Of a DNA stretch of 64,000 nucleotides, positions 11,560 to 22,545 are shown piece after piece. A program made the position numbers and the translations under genes. Position 1 is the stretch's first letter; every line of letters begins with the position of its first letter. Source of the DNA: Otatea glauca. Lineage: Eukaryota > Streptophyta > Magnoliopsida > Poales > Poaceae. The notes beneath the pieces were generated by a model. It was not told where the DNA came from and made no database searches. It saw only the letters and a list, made by a program, of their open reading frames with translations. The stretch is from contig CM070730.1 of the NCBI GenBank assembly GCA_036346275.1, forward strand, positions 9,486,309 through 9,550,308, written 5' to 3'.

Positions 11560-12160
11560 AGGCCCCGATCTGGAATTCCAATAGGGCGACCGCCGTGTGA
11601 ACGTAATCTTCGGTGGCTCCTCCGCATACCGATCTCAGCGCGAGCTGAAGGACGCCGCGCGCGTCGTCTATCAAGCCACCACCGGGAAGCCCACTGACCA
11701 ACCCTGCAGGTGGGACGGCGTCCCCATCACCTTTTCTCGGGACGACGCCCCTCCGGGGATGTCCCGAGACTTCAAATCGCTCGGTCGTCGCCCGACCATA
11801 AGCAACACCGTCGTTGGCGAGTCATGGTCGACGGGGCGATTCCTCAACTCGCCTGGCGGCGCGCTTTGACCGGATGCAAATATACTGGTCAAAAATCAAG
11901 AACATAGCAATCCCTTCTTGACAAGATCGCGGGAGCTCGACCACCCCGCTGGGGCAAGTGGTCCTCCCCGTCACTTTCGACGACTCCGTAAACTTCCGCA
12001 CCGAGCTTATCACCTTTGAAGTCGTGGACGGCGATCTCACCTACAACGCCATCCTCGCGCCCCATACGATCAAGTTTATGGTCGCGAATCACTACGGGCA
12101 CCGGTGCATGAAGCTCCGGGCCCGGTGGCGTCATAACGGTCCGCGGCGACCTTAAGGCAG
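11560..12160 (+). pseudogene. Element 1 aspartic protease region (broken)
   Basis: VNVIFGGSSAYRS, the PCRWDGVPITFSRDDAPPGM block and later ELITFEVVDGDLTYNAIL are the conserved surroundings of the Tat-type retropepsin. In the related copy at 63009-63893 the catalytic segment reads VMVDGGSSLNLLLA. Here, around 11815-11860, a frameshift scrambles it, so this protease is dead. Confidence 0.75.
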
Positions 12161-12269
12161 CGCAGCGGCCGCGAGGAAAAAAACCACGCGCTGGCCGGCA
12201 TATCGTCCCGGCGGCCCCGAGATCACCCGAAGGCGCCCGTCGGAAGACGGATATCCAGCCAAACGGCCC

Positions 12270-13450
12270 GACCAAGGTCGTGCAGCTTGAAGAAGGGAAC
12301 TCGGGCAAATGCGTCTGCATTTCCGCCCAGCTCGATCCCCAATAGGAAGACGAGCTCGTCAACTTCCTCCGAGATAACAAAAGCATTTTTGCATGGGAAC
12401 CGGCGGACATGCCAGGGGTCCAACGGGAGGCGATCGAGCACAAACTGCAAACAAAGCCTGGCTGCAGACCCGTGCGCCAGAAGCTCCGTCGCTTCTCCCC
12501 CGAGAAGGCGACGATAATCAGGGAGCACCTCGACAAGCTCCTCAAGGCCGGTTTCATTCGCGAGGTCAACTACTCCGAATGGCTGGCCAACCCTGTAATT
12601 GTGCAGAAGAAGGGCGGGAAGTGGCGAATGTGTGTCGACCACACGGGCTTGAACGCTGCATGCCCTAAAGATAACTTCCCACTCCCCCGTATAGACCAGA
12701 TTGTGGACTCCACTGCCAACGTTGAGATGTTGAGTTTTCTCGACGCCTACTCCGGGTACCACCAGATCAAGCTCACCACGGAAGACGAGGACAAGACCGC
12801 CTTCATCACGCCGTTCGGAACCTCCTGCTACACGACCATGTCGTTCGGCCTCCGCAACGCGGGCGCCACGTTCCAGCGGTTAATGGCCAAAGCCTTCGAC
12901 CCACAGATCGGCCGGAACCTCGAAGTGTACATCGACGACATCATCATCAACAGCCCCTCTAAGGACAACCACGTCAACGACCTGGTCAAGACCTTCGCCA
13001 ATCTGAACAGGTTCGGCATCAAGCTCAACCCCGAAAAATGCGTCTTCGGCACGACCTCTGGAAAAGTACTCGGCTACATGATCGGGGGGTCGGGCGTGGG
13101 CCCGAACCCAGAGAAGATCGAGGCAATCGAGCAAGTGACCGCTCCGACCTCAGTAAAACAAGTGCAGAGCCTCACCGGCCGCATCGTCGCCCTCAGCCGC
13201 TTCATTTCCTGGCTCGGCGAGCATGGGTTGCCTTTCTTCAAGATCCTGCGCAGTCATGAGGGTTTCGAGTGGACCCCCGAAGCCCAGCGGTCTTTCGACG
13301 AGCTCAAGACATACCTCTCGCGTCCTCCTCTGTTGACAACCCGCGCAGGAGAGGTCTGCTTTGCTTTACCTCGCGGCTGCAACCCAGGCCGTCAGCGTAG
13401 TCCTGGTAGCCGAGCGGGCGGGGCGGCAGCACCCAATCTACTATGTTAGC
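12270..13450 (+). CDS. Element 1 reverse transcriptase (longest open pol segment)
   Basis: The uninterrupted frame 12409-13449 covers the RT palm and fingers: EHLDKLLKAGFIREVNYSEW, KGGKWRMCVDHTGLNAACPK, FLDAYSGYHQIKL, then the catalytic YIDD at about 12928-12939 (VYIDDIIINS). The connection segment runs to SFDELKTYLSRPPLL. The catalytic aspartates are present. The upstream part (12270-12408) lies in another frame. The protein would copy the element's RNA in cytoplasmic particles; here it is cut off from gag and integrase by frameshifts. Confidence 0.88.
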
Positions 13451-14110
13451 GAAATACTCCACGGGCCAAAGGAGCGCTATCCCCAGGTCCAAAAACTCCT
13501 CTATGCACTCTTCATGACTTCGCAAAGCTTGCACTACTTCCAAGCACATGCGGTGGTTATCTCGGCGGCCTCCGCCGGGAGATCCTCGAAACCCCGGCCG
13601 GAGGTCGCGTCGCCAAGTGGGCCATGGAGCTGGCCGAGTTCGACCTCCGCTTCACGGCCCGCACCGCCATCAAATCACAGGCGCTGGCAGATTTTGTGGC
13701 CGAGCAGACGGTGGAGCCTGCCCCCGAGCCCGAGGTCGAGGCCGAGGACCCTTGGACCATGTTCTTCGACGAATCAAGGTCCTTTGGCGCTCGAGGCGGC
13801 GTTCTCCTCATCACCCTCAAGGTGACCACTTGAGATATGTGGTCCGCCGGCTTCCCCACTACCAACAACGCGGCGGAATACGAGGCCCTCTTGGCCGCCT
13901 TCGAGCTTGCAAGTCCACAGGCATTCGCGCCTCATTGTGAAAGGAGACTCGACCTTGTCGTCAATCAAGACAACAAAGTTTACCAATGTTCGAACCTCGA
14001 TGGCCAAGTACCTACCGAGGTACGCAAGATGGAGAGATGGTTCGGAACACGAGAATCCAAAGACGTACCAAGGAAGGACAATTCCACCGCCGATCTTACA
14101 TCTGTGCTCG
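13361..14110 (+). pseudogene. Element 1 RNase H plus second (Tat-type) RNase H, broken
   Basis: LYLAAATQAVSVVLVAE and HPIYYVSEILHGPKERYPQVQKLLYAL form the standard RNase H. After a frameshift, MELAEFDLRFTARTAIKSQALADFVAEQT leads to DPWTMFFDESRSFGARGGVLL. That second block is the start of the extra RNase H domain that marks the Tat lineage; its usual FDGS is FDES here. Further shifts occur near 13835 and 13900. Confidence 0.75.
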
Positions 14111-14239
14111 GATCATCCGGCGATGAGCTCACGGACGTCATCTTTGAGACCTTGGCCACACCGTCCGTCACCGACAAGGAAGACCCAGTGGCCTTCCTCG
14201 AAAGCATTCCGTCGTGGATGGATCCATTCATCAAGTTCC

Positions 14240-15423
14240 TCGATCAGGAGAGCTCCCGCCACTCCGGTAAAAGAAGGTGCTCCGGCGACGTGCGGGCTCG
14301 TCTGAGCTTCGTCGGCGGCGGCTCTACCGTCAGAGGCCTTGGGCGTTCGTCAAAATGCATCACTCGAGAAGAAGGTAAATACCGCTCAACGACATACACT
14401 CCGGCCTATCGCGCTCACTCCTCTTCGGGACCATAGTCGGAAGGCCTTCAGATGGGCTTTATCGCCAACGACGCTCGAAGATGCCCAGGGCATCGTTCGT
14501 TCTTGCCAGTCCTGTCAGTTTCACGCTCGAAAAGCCAGGCAACTGGCCTACGCTCTGCAGACCATTCCCCTCGCCTGGCCATTCTCGACGTGGGGCCTCG
14601 ACATTCTCGTTCCCTTCCTGAGGTCGGTCGGGGGAAGAAGTTCCTGTTCGTGGCCATTGATACCTTTTCAAAATGGATCGAGGCAGAGCCGATCTCCGCT
14701 ATCACCGCCAACGCCGCGGTAAGGTTCTTCCGTTCCTTCGTGGTCACAAGGTACGGAGTCCCTTGCAGGATCATCACCGACAACGGGACGCAGTTCACCG
14801 GTGAGCTGTTCCAAGAGTTCTGCGCAGATATGAGAACCAAAGTCTGCTATGCCTCGGTGAGCCACCCCAGAGCAACGGGGCGGCCGAGCGCACCAACGGG
14901 CAGCTCGTCCAAGGGCTCAAGAAGCGAGTCTTCGACGAGCTCGGTCGCCGTGGCGGACATGGGTGGACGAGCTCCCCACGATCCTTTGGCATCGCGCACT
15001 CGACCAACCGCAACAGAACAAGCCCTTTCGGCTCCTCTTTGGGGCCGAGGCCGCCCCGCCGCTCGAGGTCACGCTCCGCTCCGTCGAGGCGAGCTCGGTC
15101 GACAGTCGACCTCGGCAGAGCGGTCCTCGACCTCGCCTTGGCGTATAGAAGAAGTAAGGTGCGCGTGCAGCCTGCGCTCGGCGTGCTACCGCAAGATCTA
15201 TGCAGCATGCCGCCCGATTTGTCAGACCTGTGGCTTCGCGTTGGGGACTGGTCCTAAGAACGAATCCAAAATCGCTCCCACACCAACAAGCCGTCCCACT
15301 GTGGGAGGGCCCTTCAGAGTCATCTCAAAGAAGCCGCACGGATCTTACCGTCTGGCGGTCCCCGATGGCAGGGAGCTCGCGAGCTCGTGGAACGTAGGCC
15401 AGCTCCGGAAGTTCTACGCCTAG
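14240..15423 (+). pseudogene. Element 1 integrase (frameshifted)
   Basis: The zinc-binding end (CQSCQFHARKARQLA, about 14490-14540) is followed by the core KKFLFVAIDTFSKWIEAEPI and GVPCRIITDNGTQFTGELF, with two of the catalytic acidic residues visible. The frame is lost near 14860 (SHPRATGR...) and regained for the tail GGPFRVISKKPHGSYRLAVPDG, ending at the stop at 15421-15423. The missing coherent third catalytic region argues against function. Confidence 0.8.
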
Positions 15424-16886
15424 CGCTCTTCTTTCACCCGTTTTTAAGTTAAGATGTCTCTTCCCTTACTGTTATGTTCGTTCTTGTGTTCTGAGCAAAC
15501 GCTCCTCGGGGCATGCTCGGGACTTTCGTATTGCCATGCCCTGGTCCGGCCCAGGTTTGTGGCCGCAATAAAGATTTCCTTCACTCCCGGTACTAACCTC
15601 TTTTGATTTGTGGAAGGGGTGGTGTTCCGCCACAACCCTAAGTTGCAGATTCCTTCGGCCAAAGGTCGCACCATCTTAAAAGACCTCGGGCCCTGAGTCC
15701 CGTTCTCCTTTTTAACCAAAGTAATTCCCTTTTAGAACGCCTCAAGCGGCGCGACCCCGCGGCGTGACCATAAGGGCGACCATGAGGTCACGCGGCGGGC
15801 TCGGCCTCGGGGCGTCCATGCGTGTTCTTTTTTGCAGCGCCTAGGGTCGCGTTCTCTAGGTTCGCCTCGGGGATGAACAACCCGAGCCTGGGCATCCCCA
15901 GGATCGGGGGCCGCAGTAAGACGATCGTTATCGGGGTAAGCCGACCATTCCCCCGTGCTGCCAACCATTGAACGTCCTCAGAGGGTGCCCCGAACCCGAT
16001 GACGTTTCCCGGGCTCGGAGGTCGCAGTTTGGAATTCACCACTGGGGATGACTCGGTCGCGATAAGCTGGCCTGCGCACTAAGCCGACCTTTCCTCCGGG
16101 GCCGAGTGGCCGGGTTCGAATTTCTAAAGCGCCTCTGAGGGGGCCTTGCCGAGCTTGATGCATTTCCGAGCTCGCCGAGTCGGACTCAGAGGCCTAAACC
16201 GTCCGAGCCCGAGCTACCCCAGCCGGCGGTCCGAAGTTGTGCCCAAACTCGAGCATCGCCAAAGCGAGGCCTCGGTTGGGGCCACGTTCTCTAGGTTCGC
16301 CTCAGGGATGTCAGCATCCCGAGCCCGATGTATTCCCGAGCTCGGAGGCCGCGGTAAAACAATTCTTATCGAAGTAAGCGGCTATTCCTGTCTTTGCCGA
16401 CCGACTGAACGCCCTCAAGTAGCGCCCCAAGCCCGATGACATTCTCGGGCTCGGAGGTCGCGACTCTTAAGATTACCACCAGGGATGATCTCAGTCGCAA
16501 TAAGTCACTCTGCCGCGATAAGCCGACTAATTCTCTGTGGCCAAATGATCAAGACATATCAATCCGAAGTCGTGCCCGGGCCCGGTGATTTCGGGCGAGG
16601 CCTCGGTTAAACTGACCTCGGGCATCAGTTTACTCGGTCCACCGAATCGAGTGGTTCAAGTGAAAGGCGGTGAGTCTCATTGCGAGCTCTGCAAACGTGC
16701 TCACTACACGCCACGATCCAAGATTGATCGGACCCTTCCACGAAGCAAGCCACGCAAAGTCTACAAAGGCGACACAAACCAACAAACGAGTGAGTCTTCC
16801 AAAGAAACGCAACTCTATAAGACTTAGCAAAAGTTATTTTTCATTACAAGGGGAATCCTTCGCTCGAACCGTCCGCTAACTTTAAT
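15424..16886 (+). repeat. Element 1 3' non-coding region with a ~435-bp tandem repeat
   Basis: The phrase GTTCTCTAGGTTCGCCTC begins at 15851 and again at 16286, and the following text (…GATGACxTTxxCGGGCTCGGAGGTCGC…) repeats at the same spacing, giving a unit of about 435 bp. The second copy is shorter, ending near 16612. The repeat is GC-rich and has no sense ORF. Tandem repeats between pol and the 3' LTR are common in Tat-type elements. Confidence 0.7.
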
Positions 16887-19651
16887 TTACAGGACATATC
16901 TGGGCAAGTTTCTCCCGCCGAGGTCGGAACCCTCCACGCAGCACGATGACCTCGACTTCGCCTTATCGACCCGACCACGGTCGCCTGAGCTGGGCCAAGG
17001 CGTCATTTCCGCCGAGCTATTTGCGCGGCTTCTCCTCAAGATCGACGACTCGCCTCCGCTCACCGCTTTGGCTTCCGCTCCATGGCCCTCGCTCCAATCC
17101 AAGAATCGTCTTCTCAAGCTCGGCCGCCTTGGCCTCGAGCTCGGAGGAGGACGCCCCTTCTTGGCGACCTCCGTCTTTGATCGAAGGTTGGAGACCTCGA
17201 GCTCGAGGCGTTGGATCTCGACCACCGCGCCCTTCCGCTCCTCCTCGATGGCCTTGGAGAGCGCTATGGCCTGAAGGTCCCTCGCGGTGTTTAACTCCCG
17301 CTCGACCTCCCGGGCCTCGTGCTCCCGCTCGACCTCAACGGCTCGCGCGATCTCAAGGGCCTGCGCCTCCTTCAGGCGTAAGACTTCTCCCGCCGCGCAA
17401 AGACAAAGAGCGACCGAGCTCGGCCGGTGTCCCTCGGTTGATTTCGAGGCGCGCATAGGGACCGAAGGTGAGCACATGGTCACGCACGACGTTGTGCCCC
17501 GAGAGATCACCGCAGACCCTACAAGGGCAAAGGAAAACTTACTACGACCACAAGGAAAGGGAGAAAGAAGGAGAGGTCACCACAACCGTGCTTACCTCCA
17601 CTAACCGGACCTCCAGCGAGGCGGTCGACGGCGCCGTCGGAAACCCGGGCGCTCGACGGCGGCCGGACCTCTAGGCGCGAGCGGCTCGGATCCTCGCCGC
17701 CGACAAAGAAGAAGGAGCCCCGCTCGGCCGTCGCTCGAAGTCATCGCCGCTCCTTCGACGACTCCGACTCTGTTGGGACGCCCCACTGGGTGCGGCGATA
17801 ATGCCGCCTCGATCGGCGCCGGTCGTCGGCCGCTCGGTGGGGTGCCGGGGTTGGACGATGGATTGCAGCCACGACCACCCCAGTGTAGGTGCTGCGCGCA
17901 ACAAATTATCAGGGGGTGCTCGGTCGACCCTATCACCACAAAGTCAAGAAGCGTAAGGATACTTATCGCGCGCGGACGCGCGGCAACCTCGCTTTTTGGT
18001 CGGACCTCCCCGGGCGATTCGCCATCCGCTCTCTCGAGGACTCCACCCCGGCGACGCCCCACAGGGCACGACGGTGATAACGCCCGGCCGCGGCGCGCCG
18101 ATCGCGGCGCTCTCAACCGCTCCTCCTCGGCCGCCGTCCTCCTCGGAGGACGCGGCAGCAACATCCGTCGCGCCCGGTCGCGGCGCAAAGGCGGCATCGT
18201 CACGTCGCCGTCCTCCCGGCCCGCTCAACCACGTGAAAGGTCGGTGCCCCTCGGACGCTCGAACGCCGCGACGGGGCGGGACGACGAAAAATGTACGGAG
18301 GCCGTACCTGGCGTGATGGTTCCTCGGCGGCGGCAGCAGGAGGACTCCCTCCCCGGGGGCTCAACGCCGGAGCTCGTGGCTCCGGCTGCGTATTCAGGGC
18401 CCTTGCGGCAGAAGCCGCCTCCTGTTGCTGGCAAAGAAGCAAGGATTAGTGGAAGGACCGAAAAGGCGGCACGAAGGAAGCGAGCTCGGGCTCGGATGTT
18501 CCCGAACTCGGGGCATTCAGACTTACCACGACCCGGTCGCCCCACTCGACGTGGGGCTTCTTGGCGACTTGCTTCGGGGCGTCAAGAGCCGGTCTCTTAC
18601 CTCCCTTTTTGCCTTTGTTCGGACCGGGGAGCGGTAACAGCTGCTTCGCCGTATCCCAGAGCTCCCTGGTCGCCTGCGCAAGCTCATCACGATGAGCATC
18701 TGAGTCCGAGCCCCCAAGGAAAAAATCAAAGCGGAAGGCCATTACCTCGCTGCTGCGCCCCAGGACGTTCTTGGGGACGATGCCGCCGAGGTCGAAGGCG
18801 GTGGCGGCCTTCCCAAAGATCTCCTACATCCTCGAGGCGATCCAAGCCGCCTTCGGTGCTGCAAGGTCAGAAAGAGAGCATAGAAAAATGAGGGAACTCC
18901 GACCAAGACCCTGAAAGGACTTAAGGTCGGACGGCGCTTATCCTCGTGGCTTCCTCGGGTGGCGTCGCACCTCCCGGTGATCTCAAAAAAGGGGTGCAAC
19001 CTCCTCCGGAGAGGAAGCACCCGATTCCACAAGAAGTCGTGAACGACTGCCTGCCCCTTGAGGCCCCGCATAGCGCAGATATGGATAAAGGCAACCGCCG
19101 CCTGGTCGATCGCCAAGTCCTCAGGCTCTGGGATCTCCCGCTTTCCCTCGACCGCGGTGCCGTTGTAGGCGAGCCCGCTCCCCTCGCCCTTCTTCAGATA
19201 GAACCATTTCTCCGTCCACGGCCCGAGCGAGTCCCGGGTCGGGATTTGGAGGAAGGAACAGGAGCCCCGCGCGATCGGAAGTAAAGGCACCCGACGACGG
19301 GATCCTTCGCGATGCGGGACAAAGAGTAAAAGCGGAAGAAAAACGAGGGGGTGGGAAGGACGCCCAAGAACCCCTCGCAAAGATGTGCGAAAATGGAAAG
19401 GAGAAGAAGGGAGTTCGGCACTGTGTTCACGATCTCGATCTCGATCGCGCAAGGACCGCAGCCAAGAAATCGCTCTCCGGGGTTCGCAGCCCGAAGAGCA
19501 TGTACTGCTCCGTGCTCACGATCTCGTCGTCCCGAGGTCGCGGGACGCTCTCCCCGGACGGAAGCCGCCAGGTGAATGGGTCCAGAAGCCCCAAGGATTC
19601 CATCTCCTTCATCCGTTCCGCAGTGAGCGTGCTCCTCCCGAACTTCGCCAT
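16887..19651 (-). pseudogene. Antisense ORF of element 1: 'putative gypsy type transposon' family protein
   Basis: On the strand opposite pol, an ORF starts at ATG 19651. Its translation has AERMKEMESLGLLDPFTWRL and PSGESVPRPRDDEIV, then (shifted) SIFAHLCEGFLGVLP and WTEKWFYLKKGEGSGLAYNG. A long Glu/Arg/Ala-rich coiled coil follows, about 17400-17100 (EVEREHEAREVERELNTARD). This order is that of the plant Transposase_28 / 'putative gypsy type transposon' proteins (PF04195), whose function is unknown. Several frameshifts, and possibly introns, separate the blocks. Its own promoter should lie near 19700, inside the element. Confidence 0.8.
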
Positions 19652-20106
19652 GAGGTCGAGGTCGAGGGGGGGACAAGATCGCAAGCGAAGGCTAGAAGGC
19701 GTGGTCACGGAAGGACAAGGAAGAAGAAGGCAAGAGCACGAGCAATGGGAAGCGAAACCACAAGGAAGAGACCCTCCGCTTTTAAAGACGCCTCGTCTCG
19801 GCGCCACCATCGCCTCAAAGGCGCGCCGAGCCGACGGGCGGTAGCCGAGGCGCCAGGGCCCTTCAAAACCCCAGACGGGCGCGCGATCACGATCCGCCGA
19901 TCACATCCTCCAACTTCCCTATCCACGAGGCTCCGGGCCTTCCGAGCCCTCTGGGAAAACAAGATGTCGGGATCCAAGTGCGCGCCGGGAGGCCTTCTGC
20001 GGGCACAAGGTGAGCCCAAGAAACCTCGAGCCCGGCCGAAGGGAGCGATCCTCCCAAAGACCTCAGACTCAAGAGCGCCTAGAAGTCTCAGACCGCTTCT
20101 TGAGCC

Positions 20107-20118
20107 TTGGGGGCTGGT
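20107..20118 (+). other. Polypurine tract of element 1
   Basis: TTGGGGGCTGGT sits immediately before the 3' LTR start TGTCGGGG. It is G-rich and in the correct place to prime plus-strand synthesis. Confidence 0.7.
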
Positions 20119-21139
20119 TGTCGGGGATCGGCCACCCTGACACGTAGGGCTTTGAGCAGCCCTCCTCTAAGATCGGGGAACTGTTCCCTAGCTCGGGCGG
20201 AGACGTCTCCGAACCGCCAGTCCAGAGCACCAATCGGACTGTTCCGAGCCAGGCTCCGACCAAAGGTCCCGCAAGGCCATAAAGGAGCTCTTCCCCGACC
20301 TAGCCGACCGCCTCGAGCTCTTTCCCGACCTAGCGGGGTGTTCGACCTTCGTCACAGACCGGGCTCCCCCGACCTCCGACCAGCCCGATCCCGGTCTCCG
20401 CCAAGGGTCGAGCATCGGGCCCTCCGCTGACCTTTAACCACGTGTCCAACGATCACGACCGTCTGAAGCGACCACACAGAAGCAGGTGGCTCCTTCCCAA
20501 GGCAGCACGAAGGTCGCCAAAGTCAAAGCCTCAGTCCCATCATCCAGTCGCGTACAGCATGGGAGTCCACTCACCCCAGGCAGCGCTGGGGCCACGCATG
20601 GCAACGTCATCATCTGACAAAACCACAGAGTGGGTGCGCTGTTTTCCGAAGAAGCAGCGACCTGCTTTGATCAGAGAGTCTACTAACCCGGCGTGGGCAA
20701 GGCCAGACAAGACTAGTCACCAAGACGAAGGCTTTCTGACATGAACCCCTTCATCCTCTCGGCTCACAATCCCCAATGTAACCTGCCCCTTTCGGCCGTA
20801 TAAGGGAGGGCAGGGCCCTCTGGAAGGGGCGGCTTTTCTTCTTTCTCACTACATCTCCACGAACTAGGCTCCGGCACTCTCATATTGGAACCCCTAGCTC
20901 TCATTTGTAAAGGCCGGGCAGCCATCGGCATTGAGGGCAATACAGTACCATCATCTGAACTGGAGTAGGGACGTTCGGCCCGAACCAGTATAAATCTCGT
21001 GTCCCCTGTTTGATTGTGCTGGCCCCCCTGTTCAATACGCCTGCCGAGGGTACCTCCCGGACGAGCGAAGCTCTGGGCCTCGCCCTCCGTACTACCCTTC
21101 ACCCTCTTTCTTTGCGGTCGACGGTCTCGATCGTCGACA
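20119..21139 (+). repeat. 3' LTR of element 1
   Basis: 1021 bp, beginning TGTCGGGGATCGGCC and ending GATCGTCGACA, followed by the CCTAG duplication. It is slightly longer than the 5' copy because that copy has lost many single bases. Confidence 0.92.
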
Positions 21140-21144
21140 CCTAG

Positions 21145-21890
21145 TAAGAATTTTATAATTCACTTGAGTGTGATCATGATCCAAAAATTTATAAGAGCTT
21201 AAGTATTTCCTTAGAATCCTTCTATAAAAGTTTCAAAAATTCTAAATATTTTTTGGTTGCTCAAGCAAATTTATGTATTGATCAGGCTTTTACGAGGACA
21301 GTAGCACTGTCAGAATTTTTTAAAATTTGTCATGCTTGATCATCATTTGAAAATTTTATGAAAACATTGATGATATATCAGGATCGTCCACAAAAAATTT
21401 CAAAAGTTTCTAACATGAACTACTACTTTTTATTTGGTTGAAATTTGCTCGTCACCCTTCAGTAGCATTATCCTAATTTTTGAAAATTCCTTAGGCTTTA
21501 TCATCATCTAAAAATTTTATAGAAATATTATTGATGCGTTAGGACCATCCACAAAAAATTTCAAAATTTTGTAACATGGTTTGCACTATTTTTCATTCGA
21601 TTGAAATTTGTCGGTCAGCCTTTTATCAGGACAACAGTACTGTCAGAATTTTTTGAAAATTCCTCAGACTTTATCATATTCTAAATTTTTTATGGGAATA
21701 TTAGTGATGTATAAGGACTATCCACAAAAAAAATTCAATTTTTTTTAATATCGTTTCGATTATTTTTTCACTCGGTTGAATTTCAGTTCAACAATTTCGA
21801 ATTTCAAATTTGCTTTCTGAATTTTAAGCGGATTTTATCTAAAATTTTGAGATTTCATCCGCTTTCACAACGAAATTTCAAATGTTGTCC
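21145..21890. mobile_element. Right part of the AT-rich repetitive insertion, with ~170-bp tandem units
   Basis: It continues the text broken off at 8705. From about 21280 a degenerate unit of roughly 165-180 bp repeats three times: ...CAGTAGCACTGTCAGAATTTTT..., TTTATCATCATCTAAAAATTTTAT, a CCATCCACAAAAAATTTCAAA phrase, then TTTTTCATTCGGTTGAAATTTG. The same array occurs at 45860-46380. It ends in CAACGAAATTTCAAATG at the F-box half. Confidence 0.7.
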
Positions 21891-22532
21891 AGAGATCAAG
21901 ATCGTCGACGACCAGATTGAACTCCTCGTCGGTGTAGTGCCACTGTCCTCCGTGGAACGCGACTCTGTCAATTCTTATGGTGCCCAGCGTGCGCGCCCCC
22001 CACTCCAGCCGGCGTCTCCTGGCCACCGCCAGAACAGCTGGCTCTGCCCTATTTCTATCCGGCGCTTGCTCGCGATCGCCATCCAGTCCGACGAGGCGAG
22101 TGGGTCGCCGGAGACGCCGGAGAGGAAAACTTACACGACGAGGTTTCATACAAGGGAGCAGGATCACGGTGTTGGAGAGAGCCGGGCTCCCATAGCACAA
22201 GCCGCGTGGGGGATTGGGTGTCGGCGTCGGCGTCCGCCAGGGCGAGCCAACCATGGGGTGCGCCGAACAAGTACGGGAAGTCGGCCGGAGAGATGCTGAC
22301 GTCCACCCGAGGAGCACCAAGGGAGGCCTGGATGGAGTACCCGCCGACTGGGCCCACTGCGAAGAGCGGGGAGTCGGCAGCGGCGACCCACATGCGATAG
22401 GCGGCTGGAAAGAGGTGGAAGCTCGCCAGTGGGTGCAGACCTGGTGTATATGGAGGTGGCGGCGTCGGAAGACAGGAGGCCAGCGACCTGTTCGAGGAGA
22501 TCGGAGGGGAGGGAGGACCAGCCGCCGGCCAT
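21865..22532 (-). pseudogene. 5' half of the interrupted F-box (DUF295-like) gene
   Basis: From the ATG at 22532 the minus strand reads MAGGWSSLPSDLLEQVAGLL, a plant F-box start, then in shifted frames MWVAAADSPLFAVGPVGGYS, FPYLFGAPHGWLALADADA, RLVLWEPGS and, to 21865, FHGGQWHYTDEEFNLVVDDL. F-box proteins recruit substrates to SCF ubiquitin ligases. At least two frameshifts break the reading frame, and the AT-rich insertion replaces the C-terminus. The missing part matches 7686-8060. A fold-back MITE sits directly upstream. Confidence 0.75.
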
Positions 22533-22545
22533 CGCGATGACAGGG

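Larger units (their letters stand above)
8706..21139 (+). mobile_element. Element 1: Ty3/gypsy LTR retrotransposon, Tat-like lineage
   Basis: The full structure is visible. The 5' LTR is 8706-9707 and the 3' LTR 20119-21139, both TG...CA. A perfect 5-bp target duplication, CCTAG, lies at 8701-8705 and 21140-21144. The primer-binding site is at about 9710, the polypurine tract at 20107-20118. The order is gag, protease, RT, RNase H, a second RNase H-like segment, then integrase. RT before integrase defines gypsy. The second RNase H and a long region with an antisense ORF before the 3' LTR point to the Tat lineage. Frameshifts break gag, protease, RNase H and integrase, so it is not autonomous. 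It is nested in the AT-rich repeat at 8053/21145. Confidence 0.93.

Noticed and set aside
21145..21890. Centromeric or other satellite DNA
   Set aside because: Only about three degenerate units occur, with unique flanks and a dispersed second copy; this is the interior of a mobile element rather than a satellite array.
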